52,964 nt of DNA from contig LSTF01000113.1 in the NCBI GenBank assembly GCA_001644455.1, positions 1-52,964 of the forward strand. The letters run 5' to 3'. This DNA comes from Betaproteobacteria bacterium SCGC AG-212-J23 (GTDB lineage: Bacteria; Pseudomonadota; Gammaproteobacteria; Burkholderiales; SG8-39). The translations under genes were made by a program, and so were the position numbers. This document shows positions 25,576 through 36,178 of the stretch, piece by piece. Position 1 is the stretch's first letter. Each line of letters starts with the position of its first letter. Under the pieces are notes generated by a model that was not told where the DNA came from, made no database searches, and worked only from the letters and a program-made list of their open reading frames with translations.

Positions 25576-26745
25576 TTGCACGTCCTCATCGCCGGCGCGG
25601 GGATCGGCGGGCTCACCGCCGCCCTCGCGCTGCTCAAGCGCGGCATCGAGGTCGACGTTTATGAGCAGGCCGCCGAGCTGAAGGAAGTGGGTGCCGGGGT
25701 GCAGCTCAGCGCCAACGGCACCCGCGTCCTCCACCTGCTCGGCGTCGGCGAGGCGCTGGCTGCGCTCTCCTGCGAGGCGGTCGGCAAGGAAGTCCGGCTG
25801 TGGAGCACCGGCGAGACCTGGAAGCTGTTCGATCTGGGCGCCGAGTCGATCGCGCGCTACGGCTTTCCATATCTCACCGTCTACCGGCCGGATCTTCTCT
25901 CGGTGCTCGCCGATGCGGTACGCCGCGAGAAGCCGGACGCGATCCATCTCGGCGTAAGGATCACCGGGTTTGCCCAGTCTGTCGTCGGGGTGACGGTCGA
26001 CAAGGCAACAGGGGACGCGCTCATAGCGGCCGACGGCGTACATTCCGCAATCCGCCAGGCGCTGTTCGGGCCGGACAAACCGACCTTCACCGGCAACATC
26101 GCCTGGCGCGGCATCGCGCCGATGGAGAAACTGCCGGGGCACATGGCGCGCCTCGTCGGCACCAACTGGATCGGGCCCGGCGGCCACATCGTCCACTATC
26201 CGCTGCGCGGCGGTCGCCTGATGAATTTCGTCGGGTTGCGCGAGCGCGCCGACTGGAAAGTCGAATCGTGGAGCACGAAGGGGACGACCGAGGAGGTTCT
26301 CGCCGACTTTAGCGGCTGGAACGAGGATGTGCAGACGCTGATCCGCAACCTCGCCACGCCCTACAAGTGGGCGATGATGGTGCGCGAGCCGATGCCGAAG
26401 TGGAGCGTCGGACGAGTGACGCTGCTTGGCGATGCCTGCCACTCGATGCTGCCGATGCTGGCGCAGGGCGCCGTGATGGCGATCGAAGACGGGTACATCC
26501 TCGCGCGCTGCCTGGCCGAAGTCCCGGACGTGCCTGCGGCGCTCTCGCGGTACGAAGCGGCGCGGCGCGAGCGCACCCGTAGGGTGGTCGAAGGCTCTGC
26601 GGCGAACGCGAAGCGCTTCCACAACCCGAAGCTCGCCGATCCAAAGGAGGCGAAGAAGTACGTTGATCGGGAATGGGACCCGGGTCGGATCGCCGAGCGC
26701 TACGAATGGCTGTTCCGCTACGATGTGACGCAGGTGCCCGTATGA
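25576..26745 (+). CDS. FAD-dependent aromatic monooxygenase (salicylate hydroxylase-like)
   Basis: A 389-residue class A flavin hydroxylase that would add oxygen to an aromatic ring using NAD(P)H. It starts at TTG, four bases after the previous stop, with HVLIAGAGIGGLTAALALLK (FAD/ADP loop), GAGVQLSANGTRVLHLLGVG, DALIAADGVHSAIRQ (the DG motif) and VTLLGDACHSMLPMLAQGAV (the GD motif). The family includes salicylate 1-hydroxylase, 3-hydroxybenzoate 6-hydroxylase and 6-hydroxynicotinate 3-monooxygenase; the exact substrate cannot be read. Neighbouring genes for a gentisate-dioxygenase-like cupin and a NicX-like dioxygenase argue for an acid converted to a 1,4- or 2,5-dihydroxy ring. Confidence 0.87.
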   Translation: MHVLIAGAGIGGLTAALALLKRGIEVDVYEQAAELKEVGAGVQLSANGTRVLHLLGVGEALAALSCEAVGKEVRLWSTGETWKLFDLGAESIARYGFPYLTVYRPDLLSVLADAVRREKPDAIHLGVRITGFAQSVVGVTVDKATGDALIAADGVHSAIRQALFGPDKPTFTGNIAWRGIAPMEKLPGHMARLVGTNWIGPGGHIVHYPLRGGRLMNFVGLRERADWKVESWSTKGTTEEVLADFSGWNEDVQTLIRNLATPYKWAMMVREPMPKWSVGRVTLLGDACHSMLPMLAQGAVMAIEDGYILARCLAEVPDVPAALSRYEAARRERTRRVVEGSAANAKRFHNPKLADPKEAKKYVDREWDPGRIAERYEWLFRYDVTQVPV

Positions 26746-28181
26746 GACTGCGCGAATTTCTCGAGGGGCTGGGCCAGGACGAGCTGCACAAGATCGAGGG
26801 ACAGGTCGAGCTTGCAGACGTCGCCGTTGCGCTCGAGGGCAACGCGAAGGCGGTCTGGTTCGAGCGCCTCTCGCTGGCGGGCAACGTCGCCGGCAGCCGT
26901 TCCCGCCTCGCGCACGCCTTCCGCACCACGCCGCGCGGCCTGCTGCAGGAGGTGCTCGCCCGGCTGAAGAACAAGGGCGAGGTTGTCGAGGTGCAGAAGG
27001 CGCCGGCGCAGGAGGTGGTCGAGAAGGATCCGGATCTCACGGCGCTGCCGGTGCATCTGCAGCACGGCTTCGATGGCGCTCCCTACATCTCCGCCTCGGT
27101 CGACTTCACGCGCGACGAAGAGCGTGGCGTGACCAACGTCGGCATGCGGCGGCTGATGCTTCGCGGCCGGCGCGAGGCGGGCATCGATCTCAACGCGCCC
27201 TCCGATCTGCGCGCGATCTATCAGTCGGCCGTGAAGCGCAAGCAGCGCCTGCCGATCGCATTCGTCGTCGGCTCGCACCCGATCGACCAGGTCGCCGCGA
27301 CCATGCGCCTTCCCGGCGACGAGCTCGCGCTCATCGCCGCGCTGCGCGGCGAGCCGCTGCAGGTCGTGAAGTGCGTGAGCAACGATCTGCGGGTTCCCGC
27401 CGACGCGGAGTACGTGCTCGAGGGCTACCTCGACGAGCGCGGCTATGTCGAGCCCGAGGGGCCGTACGGCGAGTTCCTGGGTTACTACGGCACACTGAAG
27501 ACGAATCCGGTCTTCCACCTGACCGCGGTGACGCACCGGCGCGACGCGGTGTTCCAGACCTCCACCATCAGCGGCAAGACGCTGGCACGCACCGACACCG
27601 CCCAGCTCAACGCGATTCGCGCCGAAGTCGGCGTATGGCGAGCGCTGGAGACCGCGGTGCGCGGCACCACCGCTGTCTACGCGTCGCCGGCGAGCGGAGG
27701 AGCGTTCAACGTGCGGGTGCAGCTCGCGACGCGGGCGTTCGGCGACGCGCGTAACGCCATCGCCGCGGTGTTCGGTTGCCTGGTCAACGTCAAGCACGTT
27801 TTCGTGGTCGATCCCGACGTCGATATCTGGTCGGACGAGCAGATGGAATGGGCGCTCGCCACGCGCTTCCAGGCCGACCGTGACCTGGTCGTGCAGAGCG
27901 GCTTCCGCGCAATCCCGCTCGATCCGTCTCTGCGCAGCTCGCAGACCGGCGCGAAGGCCGGCTTCGACCTGACGATGCAGCGCATGCCGACGCCGCTGCC
28001 GCCGGCCTACGAGGGCCGGCGCTTCGATTCCGTGGAAGCGGCGTTGCGCGACGGCCCGAAGCATTTCGTCGAGCTGATGGCGGCGCGGGCGAGTCGCGAT
28101 GGCCGCGAAATCGTTCGCGAGCTGGAGGCGCTTCGGCCTCGTCTTGCTCGCGATCCTGACGGAAGATACGTCCTCAAATGA
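26742..28181 (+). CDS. UbiD-family prenylated-FMN decarboxylase
   Basis: A 479-residue member of the UbiD family, which reversibly decarboxylates aromatic or unsaturated acids using prenylated FMN supplied by a UbiX-type enzyme. Cofactor-binding and catalytic blocks are TNVGMRRLMLRGRREAGI (about 132-148), FVVGSHPIDQVAAT, and EGYLDERGYVEPEGPYGEF (about 227-245) with the conserved acidic residues. No ubiX-like gene is in the window, so the cofactor must come from elsewhere. The start at 26742 overlaps the monooxygenase stop (ATGA); the longer frame from 26673 is upstream coding sequence. In this setting it would remove a carboxyl group from the ring. Confidence 0.88.
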   Translation: MRLREFLEGLGQDELHKIEGQVELADVAVALEGNAKAVWFERLSLAGNVAGSRSRLAHAFRTTPRGLLQEVLARLKNKGEVVEVQKAPAQEVVEKDPDLTALPVHLQHGFDGAPYISASVDFTRDEERGVTNVGMRRLMLRGRREAGIDLNAPSDLRAIYQSAVKRKQRLPIAFVVGSHPIDQVAATMRLPGDELALIAALRGEPLQVVKCVSNDLRVPADAEYVLEGYLDERGYVEPEGPYGEFLGYYGTLKTNPVFHLTAVTHRRDAVFQTSTISGKTLARTDTAQLNAIRAEVGVWRALETAVRGTTAVYASPASGGAFNVRVQLATRAFGDARNAIAAVFGCLVNVKHVFVVDPDVDIWSDEQMEWALATRFQADRDLVVQSGFRAIPLDPSLRSSQTGAKAGFDLTMQRMPTPLPPAYEGRRFDSVEAALRDGPKHFVELMAARASRDGREIVRELEALRPRLARDPDGRYVLK

Positions 28182-29113
28182 GATTGCTGTTCCTGCTTTT
28201 CTTTTCGACAGGCGTGCTTGCCCAGGACTGGCCGTCGAAACCGGTTCGGTGGCTCGTTCCCTTCGCTCCCGGCGGCCCGGCCGACGTGGTGGCGCGCATC
28301 GTCGCCGCGGGGCTCGCCGAGCGGACCGGGCAGCCGAACCCGGTGGAGAACCAGGCTGGCGCGAGCGGCAACATCGCGCATGCCGCGGCCGGGAGGGCCG
28401 CGCCCGACGGCCACACCCTGGTGTTCGTCGTGCCGGCGGTGATCACCAACCCTTTCTATATGAAGGCCGCAGTCGATCCGTTCCGCGATCTCGCGCCGGT
28501 GATCCACCTCGACAACGCGTCTATGGTGTTGCTCGCCAATCCAGCCTTCCCGCCAACCAACGTTCAGGAAGTCATTTCGTTTGTGAAGGCAAATCCCGGC
28601 AAGGCGACCTGTGGGGCTTCGGGTGCGCTGCCCTCGGTCGGCTGCGAGCTGCTGCGCGCCAGCGCTGGCGCCGACCTGCTGATGGTGACGTATAAGGGCA
28701 ACGCGCCCGCCCTGAACGCGCTGATGGGCGGCGAGATCAACCTGCTGTTCGACGTGGTGAACACCGCTGTCGGCCACGTGAAGTCCGGCCGCGTGCGTGC
28801 CATCGCTTCGACCGCGCCGAAGCGCGGCATCGGTCCGCTGTCCGAGCTGCCGGTGATGGCCGAGACCATTCCCGGCTTCGACCTCGTCACCTGGCACGGC
28901 GTGATGGTTTCGCCGGGTACGCCGCCGCCGCTCGTCGAGCGCGTCAACCGCGAGTTGAACGCCGTGCTGCAGAGCACCGAGGTGAAGCAGCGCTTCGCCG
29001 CCTCCGGCCTGCAAATCACCGGCGGCGCGCCGGCGGAGTTCGGCGCGGTCCTGAAGCGCGACTACGAAAAGTACGGCGCGGCGCTGCGCTCGGCCGGAGT
29101 GAAGCCCGAATGA
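28178..29113 (+). CDS. Bug-family (TctC-like) periplasmic binding protein
   Basis: A 311-residue solute-binding protein of the Bug/tripartite-tricarboxylate family, common in betaproteobacteria and binding carboxylates and aromatic acids. The signal peptide is MRLLFLLFFSTGVLAQ. Family marks are the mature start WPSKPVRWLVPFAPGGPADV, VENQAGASGNIA, YKGNAPALNALMGGEINLLF, SGRVRAIASTAPKR and WHGVMVSPGTPPPLVERVN. No TctA/TctB membrane partner is encoded nearby, which is frequent for this family. ATGA overlap with the decarboxylase gene suggests it binds the substrate or a relative of this pathway. Confidence 0.9.
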   Translation: MRLLFLLFFSTGVLAQDWPSKPVRWLVPFAPGGPADVVARIVAAGLAERTGQPNPVENQAGASGNIAHAAAGRAAPDGHTLVFVVPAVITNPFYMKAAVDPFRDLAPVIHLDNASMVLLANPAFPPTNVQEVISFVKANPGKATCGASGALPSVGCELLRASAGADLLMVTYKGNAPALNALMGGEINLLFDVVNTAVGHVKSGRVRAIASTAPKRGIGPLSELPVMAETIPGFDLVTWHGVMVSPGTPPPLVERVNRELNAVLQSTEVKQRFAASGLQITGGAPAEFGAVLKRDYEKYGAALRSAGVKPE

Positions 29114-29544
29114 CGCGGCGTGTCGTCACGGGGCATGACGCGAAGGGCAGGGCGGTAATCCTGTTCGACAGCGCTGCACCGAACGTCAAGCACCGGCCTT
29201 CGGGGCTGGTCTCGACCCTGCTCTGGACGACCGACGAGTCCCCCGCCGAAACCGCGCGCAGCGACGACCGCTCGGCCCGCGAAGTGGGTATCCCACCGCC
29301 GCCGCGCGGTTCGATCTTCCGCATCGTCGACTTTCCACCGGGGGCGAAGGGCGAGATGCACCGCACTCGCAGCATCGACTATGCCGTGGTCATCGAAGGC
29401 GAGATCGACATGCTGCTGCCCAAGGGCGAAGTCCGCCTGCGCGCCGGAGACGTGCTGGTACAGCAGGCGACCGACCACGCCTGGGAGAACCGCGGCGGGA
29501 AGAACTGCCGCATTGCTTTCATCCTCATCGACGCGAAGGCATAA
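29110..29544 (+). CDS. Small cupin-domain protein
   Basis: A 144-residue protein with one cupin barrel (about 70-140). Visible parts are FPPGAKGEMHRTRSIDYAVV, a turn of the form GEIDMLLPKGEVRLRAGDVL and TDHAWENRG, giving at least two candidate metal histidines. The N-terminal 65 residues (RRVVTGHDAKGRAVIL, LWTTDESP) are those often seen in cupin proteins of aromatic pathways. It could be an isomerase, a dioxygenase or a sensor-like binding protein; sequence alone does not say. Coupled to the Bug gene by an ATGA overlap. Confidence 0.82.
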   Translation: MTRRVVTGHDAKGRAVILFDSAAPNVKHRPSGLVSTLLWTTDESPAETARSDDRSAREVGIPPPPRGSIFRIVDFPPGAKGEMHRTRSIDYAVVIEGEIDMLLPKGEVRLRAGDVLVQQATDHAWENRGGKNCRIAFILIDAKA

Positions 29545-29551
29545 TCGGTCG

Positions 29552-29908
29552 ATGGTTCTCGCCGGCCGCCTACTGATCGCCGCGTTGTTCGTGGTTTCGG
29601 GCGTCTGGAAGATCACGCATTTCCCGACCACTGCCGCGTACTTCAACCGCATCGGCATGCCCATCGGCGAGGCCGCCACGGTGCTGGCGATCGTCATCGA
29701 GCTGGGCGGCGGCATCCTGCTCGCCATCGGCTGGCGGCGGAAGTACCTGGCTTGGTTCCTCGCCGGGTTCGTCGTCGTCGCCACCGCGTTCGGCCATCGC
29801 TTCTGGGAAGCCGATCCATCGCGCTTCTTCGGCGAGATGAACAACTTTCTCAAGAACCTCGCCATCATCGGCGGGCTGCTCGTCCTCGCGGCGCGTGACA
29901 AAGCTTGA
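29552..29908 (+). CDS. DoxX-family membrane protein
   Basis: A 118-residue inner-membrane protein with four predicted hydrophobic helices: LAGRLLIAALFVVSGVWKI, ATVLAIVIELGGGILLAIGW, YLAWFLAGFVVVATAFGHRF and NLAIIGGLLVLAA. The order and the conserved ARLLIAxLFVxSGxxKI-like first helix fit the DoxX family, whose role is mostly unknown but which often accompanies oxidoreductases. The start at 29552 is seven bases after the cupin stop; the longer frame to 29381 lies in the cupin gene. It overlaps the next gene by 14 bases. Confidence 0.85.
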   Translation: MVLAGRLLIAALFVVSGVWKITHFPTTAAYFNRIGMPIGEAATVLAIVIELGGGILLAIGWRRKYLAWFLAGFVVVATAFGHRFWEADPSRFFGEMNNFLKNLAIIGGLLVLAARDKA

Positions 29909-30820
29909 GCGACCCGACGCGCCGCTGATCGCCGCACTGGAGAAGGCGCGGATCCATCCTCTCTGGGACCGCTACCAGCGCATCACGCCGATGGCGCCGA
30001 AAGCGGTGGACGAGCCGATGCACTGGCGATGGGGCGACATCGCGCCGTTCACGGCGCGCGCGGCGAAAGAGGTCGGCATCGAAGACGTGGAGCGGCGGGC
30101 GCTGATCCTGGCCAATCCCGCGTTCGGCGGCGCGACGGTCACCACCCAGAACCTGATCGGCGCCTTCACCGTGCTCGAGCCCGGGGACAGGGCGGTGCCG
30201 CACCGGCACACGGCCGCGGCGATTCGCTTTGCGACGCGGGCGGAGGGAGCGGTGACCATCGTCAACGGCCGGCGCTGCGAGATGCACGAGGGCGACCTCG
30301 TGCTGACGCCGCCGATGTGCTGGCACGGCCACATCAACGAGGGCAAGCGCCGCACCGTCTGGTTTGACGCCGCCAACATGCCGGCGATCTGCAACCTCGA
30401 CGTGAGCTTCTTCGAGCCGGGCAAGCGGCAGGACGAGCGCTTCTGGGAGGTTGGAACGGAAGGCTCGGGCGAGTACCGCTTCGCGTGGCAGGACGCGGTG
30501 CGCGGCCTGGCGCCGGCGCCGGACGGTTCGCTCACCTACCGCTACACGAAGGACGGCCGCTCGGTCATGCCGACCCTGGATCTGTTTCTGAAGAGGGTCG
30601 GCAAGACCAGGCAAGCGCGCTCGACCTGCAGCGCCGTCTGCCTGGTCGTCTCGGGCGAAGGGCGCTCGAAAGTCGGCGAGCGCGCGTTCGAATGGTCGCA
30701 GCACGACGTCTTCACCATCCCCCATTGGACCTGGGCGAGCCACGAGGGCAACGGCGACCTGTTCATGGTCACCGACCGCGCCATCTACGAGCGGCTCGAG
30801 CTGCTGCGCGAAGAAATCCG

Positions 30821-30824
<4 letters not shown>
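29895..30824 (+). CDS. Gentisate 1,2-dioxygenase-like bicupin
   Basis: A 309-residue two-cupin protein resembling gentisate 1,2-dioxygenase, which opens the ring of 2,5-dihydroxybenzoate with Fe(II). The N-terminal cupin has the metal triad candidates His103 and His105 in VPHRHTAAAIRF and His144 in CWHGHINEG. The second cupin (about 200-300) is visible as VVSGEGRSKVGERAFEW and FTIPHWTWASHEG. Family length is about 340-350, so this is slightly short. It starts at GTG inside the DoxX gene and ends with a GTGA overlap to the next gene. 1-hydroxy-2-naphthoate or salicylate dioxygenases are alternatives within the family. Confidence 0.83.
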
Positions 30825-33009
<2,185 letters not shown>

Positions 33010-33013
<4 letters not shown>

Positions 33014-34071
33014 TCCAGGAGCTGAACCCGGCGAAGCTTGCGCAGCTCTACCGCAAGCAGTTCCAGCTTTGCAACGTACAGAAGGGCGAGACCATCGCCG
33101 CGGTCAGCGATCTCGGCACGCGTCGCGAGTACCTGCAGGCCGCGTTCGCGGCGGCCGACGACCTGGGCGCGGACATCTACGAGCTGTGCGTCAATTCCCT
33201 GCCGTCGTGGACCAAGGTCGGCGTGCCGACCATCGGCAAGTGCAAGGGCACCCTCGAGGCGGTGAGCGCGGCGGACCTGGTGGTGATCTTCCACGTGCCG
33301 CTCTTCACCAGCTGGCTGAAGCAGGTGATGGATCGCGGCGTGCGGGTGCTGATGATCATCGATTCGCCCGACGATCTCGAGCAGCTGATGGCACCGCGGG
33401 GATTGAAGGAGGCATGCAAGCATGCCGAGCATGTCTATCGCGGAGCGAAGCGCGTTCGCGTGCGGAGCGAAGCGGGTACGGACCTGTCGTACGAATGTGG
33501 CGAATATCCCGTCATGACGCAGTGGGGCTTCGCCGACGAGAAAGGCCACTTCGACCACTGGGGCGGCGGGCACATCCACACGTTTCCGAACGAGGGCAGC
33601 GCGAGCGGCAGCGTCGTTCTCGCGCCCGGCGACATCGTCATCCTGCCGTACTGCCGCTATGTCTCCGACCCGGTGCGGATGCAGATTCGCGAAGGTCACA
33701 TCGTCGATATCCAGGGCGGTGTCGACGCGAAGCTGATGCGCGACTGGCTGGAGGACGGGCGCGAGAACGACAAGGATCGCGACCCTTATGCGGTGTCGCA
33801 TCTCGGCTGGGGCATGAATCCGCAGGCGCTCTGGTATGGCATCGCGCTGCACGGCGACGACCCCGAGCGGCACCGCGCCGCCGCGCGCACCTTCCCGGGC
33901 AACTTCCTGTTCTCGACCGGACCGAATACGCAGGGCGGGGGCAAGCGGAACACACGCGGCCACTACGACGTGCCGATGCGCGATTGCACCGTCGAGCTCG
34001 ACGGCAAGGTCGTCATCGATGCAGGCCGCATCGTCGACCAGAAAATGAAAGTCAACCGGGAGGCAAGATGA
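33010..34071 (+). CDS. NicX-like dihydroxypyridine dioxygenase (M29-like fold)
   Basis: A 353-residue protein resembling 2,5-dihydroxypyridine 5,6-dioxygenase NicX, which opens the pyridine ring in nicotinate degradation and is related in fold to M29 aminopeptidases. Shared blocks, from memory of NicX, include the ECGEYPVMTQWGFADEKGHF region and GNFLFSTGPNTQGGGKRNT. His264, His318 and Asp320 (in AVSHLGWGMNP and RGHYDVPMRD) fall where the ferrous-iron ligands of NicX are reported (265, 318, 320). It starts at a GTG overlapping the previous stop and ends with an ATGA overlap. An aminopeptidase role cannot be excluded, but the motif spacing and catabolic neighbours favour a dioxygenase. Confidence 0.8.
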
Positions 34072-35225
34072 AACGGATTCTTTTCCTATTGTTTTTCTTC
34101 AGCCTGGCCGCGCAGGGCGCCGACAAGGTGAAGATCGGCTTCATCAGCACGCTGTCGGGACCGAACGCGTCGATCGGCACCGACATCCGCGATGCGTTCA
34201 ACCTCGCGGTCAAGCTGAACGGCGGCAAGCTCGGCGGCCTGCCCGCCGAGGTGCTGGTGAGCGACGATCAGCTCAAGCCCGAGAACGCAAAGCAGATCGC
34301 CGAGCGCTACCTGCAGAAGGACAAGGTCGATTTCATCACCGGCATCGTTTTCTCCAACGTGGTGATGGCGGTGGCGCCCGACGCGATCGCGAGCAAGGTG
34401 TTCTTCATCTCGCCGAATGCCGGCCCGGCGCCGTTTACGGGCGCGCAGTGCAACCCGTTCTTCTTCGCGGCGTCCTGGCCGAGCGAGGCCTACAGCGAGG
34501 CGGCTGGCCAGTACATGACGAGCAAGGGCATCAAGAACGCCATCTTCCTCGCGCCCGGCTATGTCGGCGGCTACGACGCCGCCACCGGGTTCAAGCGGTA
34601 CTACAAGGGCAAGCTCGTCGAGGAGATGTACACCAAGCTCGGCCAGCTCGACTACGCAGCGGAGCTTTCGCAGATCCGCGCCGCCAAGCCGGAAGCGCTG
34701 TACGTCTTCCTTCCGGGAGGGATGGGGGTCAACTTCATCAAGCAGTTCGTCGCTTCCGGCATGTCGCGCGACATCCAGCTCGTCGTGCCGCTGTGGGGAT
34801 CCGACCAGGACATCATCCGCGCGGTCGGCGACCCGATGCTGGGGTTGTTCAGCGTCGGCCACTGGTCGATCGACTTCGACAACCCGGCGAACAAGAAATT
34901 CGTCGCCGAGTTCGAGAAGGAATACAAGCGTCTCCCGACGGGCTACGCCGCGACCGGCTACGACACCGCGATGCTGCTCGACTCGGCGATCCGCAAGGTC
35001 AAGGGCAGGATCGAGGACAAGGACGCGCTCCGCGCCGCACTCCGCGCCGCCGACTTCAAGAGCGTGCGCGGCGACTTCAAGTTCGGCAAGAACCAGTTCC
35101 CCGTGCAGAACTACTACCTGCAGCTGGTGGGCAAGGGCCCCGACGGCCGCATCGTGCACAAGACCATGGGCACGGTGCTGACCGCGCGGGGCGATGCCTA
35201 CGTGCAGGATTGCAAGATGCAGTGA
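34068..35225 (+). CDS. LivK-type ABC transporter substrate-binding protein
   Basis: A 385-residue periplasmic binding protein of the branched-chain amino acid/aromatic acid type. Signal peptide MKRILFLLFFFSLAAQG, then KVKIGFISTLSGPNASIGTD, the family's mature opening. Other parts are LVSDDQLKPENAKQIAERYL, FISPNAGPAPFTGAQCNPFF and RLPTGYAATGYDTAMLLDSA. Such proteins bind aromatic acids (benzoates, cinnamates) in many betaproteobacteria. The start at 34068 overlaps the preceding stop; the longer frame to 33069 is in other genes. Last gene of the plus-strand run; only three bases separate it from the oppositely oriented gene at 35229 and no terminator is seen. No permease or ATPase partner is nearby. 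Confidence 0.9.
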   Translation: MKRILFLLFFFSLAAQGADKVKIGFISTLSGPNASIGTDIRDAFNLAVKLNGGKLGGLPAEVLVSDDQLKPENAKQIAERYLQKDKVDFITGIVFSNVVMAVAPDAIASKVFFISPNAGPAPFTGAQCNPFFFAASWPSEAYSEAAGQYMTSKGIKNAIFLAPGYVGGYDAATGFKRYYKGKLVEEMYTKLGQLDYAAELSQIRAAKPEALYVFLPGGMGVNFIKQFVASGMSRDIQLVVPLWGSDQDIIRAVGDPMLGLFSVGHWSIDFDNPANKKFVAEFEKEYKRLPTGYAATGYDTAMLLDSAIRKVKGRIEDKDALRAALRAADFKSVRGDFKFGKNQFPVQNYYLQLVGKGPDGRIVHKTMGTVLTARGDAYVQDCKMQ

Positions 35226-35228
35226 CCG

Positions 35229-36164
35229 TCAGGCCTGGATGAGGGCGGTGTCGCCGGGCTTCATCACCGTCACCTTGACCTCCGGCGCGACCCGCGCCAT
35301 CGCCTTGCGGAAGTCCTCGCCGGCCTGGACGCCGATCACATTCGCGTTGTGGGCGTAGTGCACCGGGATGGCGTGTGACACGCCAAGCCACTGGCAAGCG
35401 ACCGCCGCCTCCGCCGGGTCCATCGTGTTGGGACCGCCGCCGACGCAGATGATGGCGACGTTCGGCTGGTAGCGCTGGCCGACCAGCCTCATGTCACCGT
35501 ACAGGTCCGTGTCGCCGCTGATGTAGACGCGGGTGCCGCCGATTTCCAGGATGAAGCCCGCGGCGGGGAAGGCGTGCAAAGTCGAGTGCACCGCGGGCAC
35601 CAGCCGCGCCGTCATGGCGCCGTGCCGCCCGGTGCCGCCGAAGTTGATCCCGCCGCCGCCGTTGACGACGATCTTGGCGTTGTCCAGGCCTGCCTTCTTG
35701 AAGTCGGGCACGAGCCCGAGCGAGCCGCGCATGAGGTCGCTCTGTCCGGCGGTCAGGACCGGCACGCCGGCGTCGACCAGCGCCTTCAGCGCATCGAAGT
35801 AGTCGCCCATGTGGTCGCCGTGGTCGTGGGTCAGCAGCATGAACACCGCTTCCGGGTTCTTGCCGCGCACGTACTGAGCGAAAGCCTGCGGGCTCGCGTA
35901 CTCGGGCGCCTTCGGCACGTTGAAGCGCGTCCAGCCCGCGTTGCTCCAGAACCAGGCGTCGCCATAGGCGATCTGCTTGTAGTCCGGTGTGGCGATCTCG
36001 GTGATACCGCCGCCCAGCCAGCGCACCGAGATGCGCCCGCCGCTGAGACGGGTGCTGCCGCCGGTCCCTGCGCCGAGCTGCGTTGAAGTCGTACAGCCAT
36101 CGAGGGCGAATGCTCCGCCGAGTGCGAGCATCCCCTGCAGGATGTTGCGCCTGCTGAAGTCCAT
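35229..36164 (-). CDS. Exported metallo-beta-lactamase-fold hydrolase (UlaG-like)
   Basis: A 311-residue metal-dependent hydrolase. The N-terminus has a twin-arginine motif (SRRNILQG), a hydrophobic stretch and a lipobox-like ALDGC, so it may be a Tat-exported lipoprotein. Zinc ligands appear in FMLLTHDHGDHMGDYFDALK, a second His in VPAVHSTLHAFPAAGF, Asp in YISGDTDLYGDM, and a late His in HAIPVHYAHNAN. The order matches UlaG/RNase Z-like hydrolases (lactonase- or phosphodiesterase-type). Substrate unknown. Last gene of the minus-strand run that starts with the fumarase gene, 14 bases after the CoA-transferase. Confidence 0.85.
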   Translation of the reverse strand: MDFSRRNILQGMLALGGAFALDGCTTSTQLGAGTGGSTRLSGGRISVRWLGGGITEIATPDYKQIAYGDAWFWSNAGWTRFNVPKAPEYASPQAFAQYVRGKNPEAVFMLLTHDHGDHMGDYFDALKALVDAGVPVLTAGQSDLMRGSLGLVPDFKKAGLDNAKIVVNGGGGINFGGTGRHGAMTARLVPAVHSTLHAFPAAGFILEIGGTRVYISGDTDLYGDMRLVGQRYQPNVAIICVGGGPNTMDPAEAAVACQWLGVSHAIPVHYAHNANVIGVQAGEDFRKAMARVAPEVKVTVMKPGDTALIQA

Positions 36165-36178
36165 CGGTTTCCTCCTCC

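Noticed and set aside
33069-34067. Long N-terminal extension of the LivK-type protein
   Set aside because: The extension is out-of-frame sequence of the NicX-like gene; a signal peptide starts at 34068.
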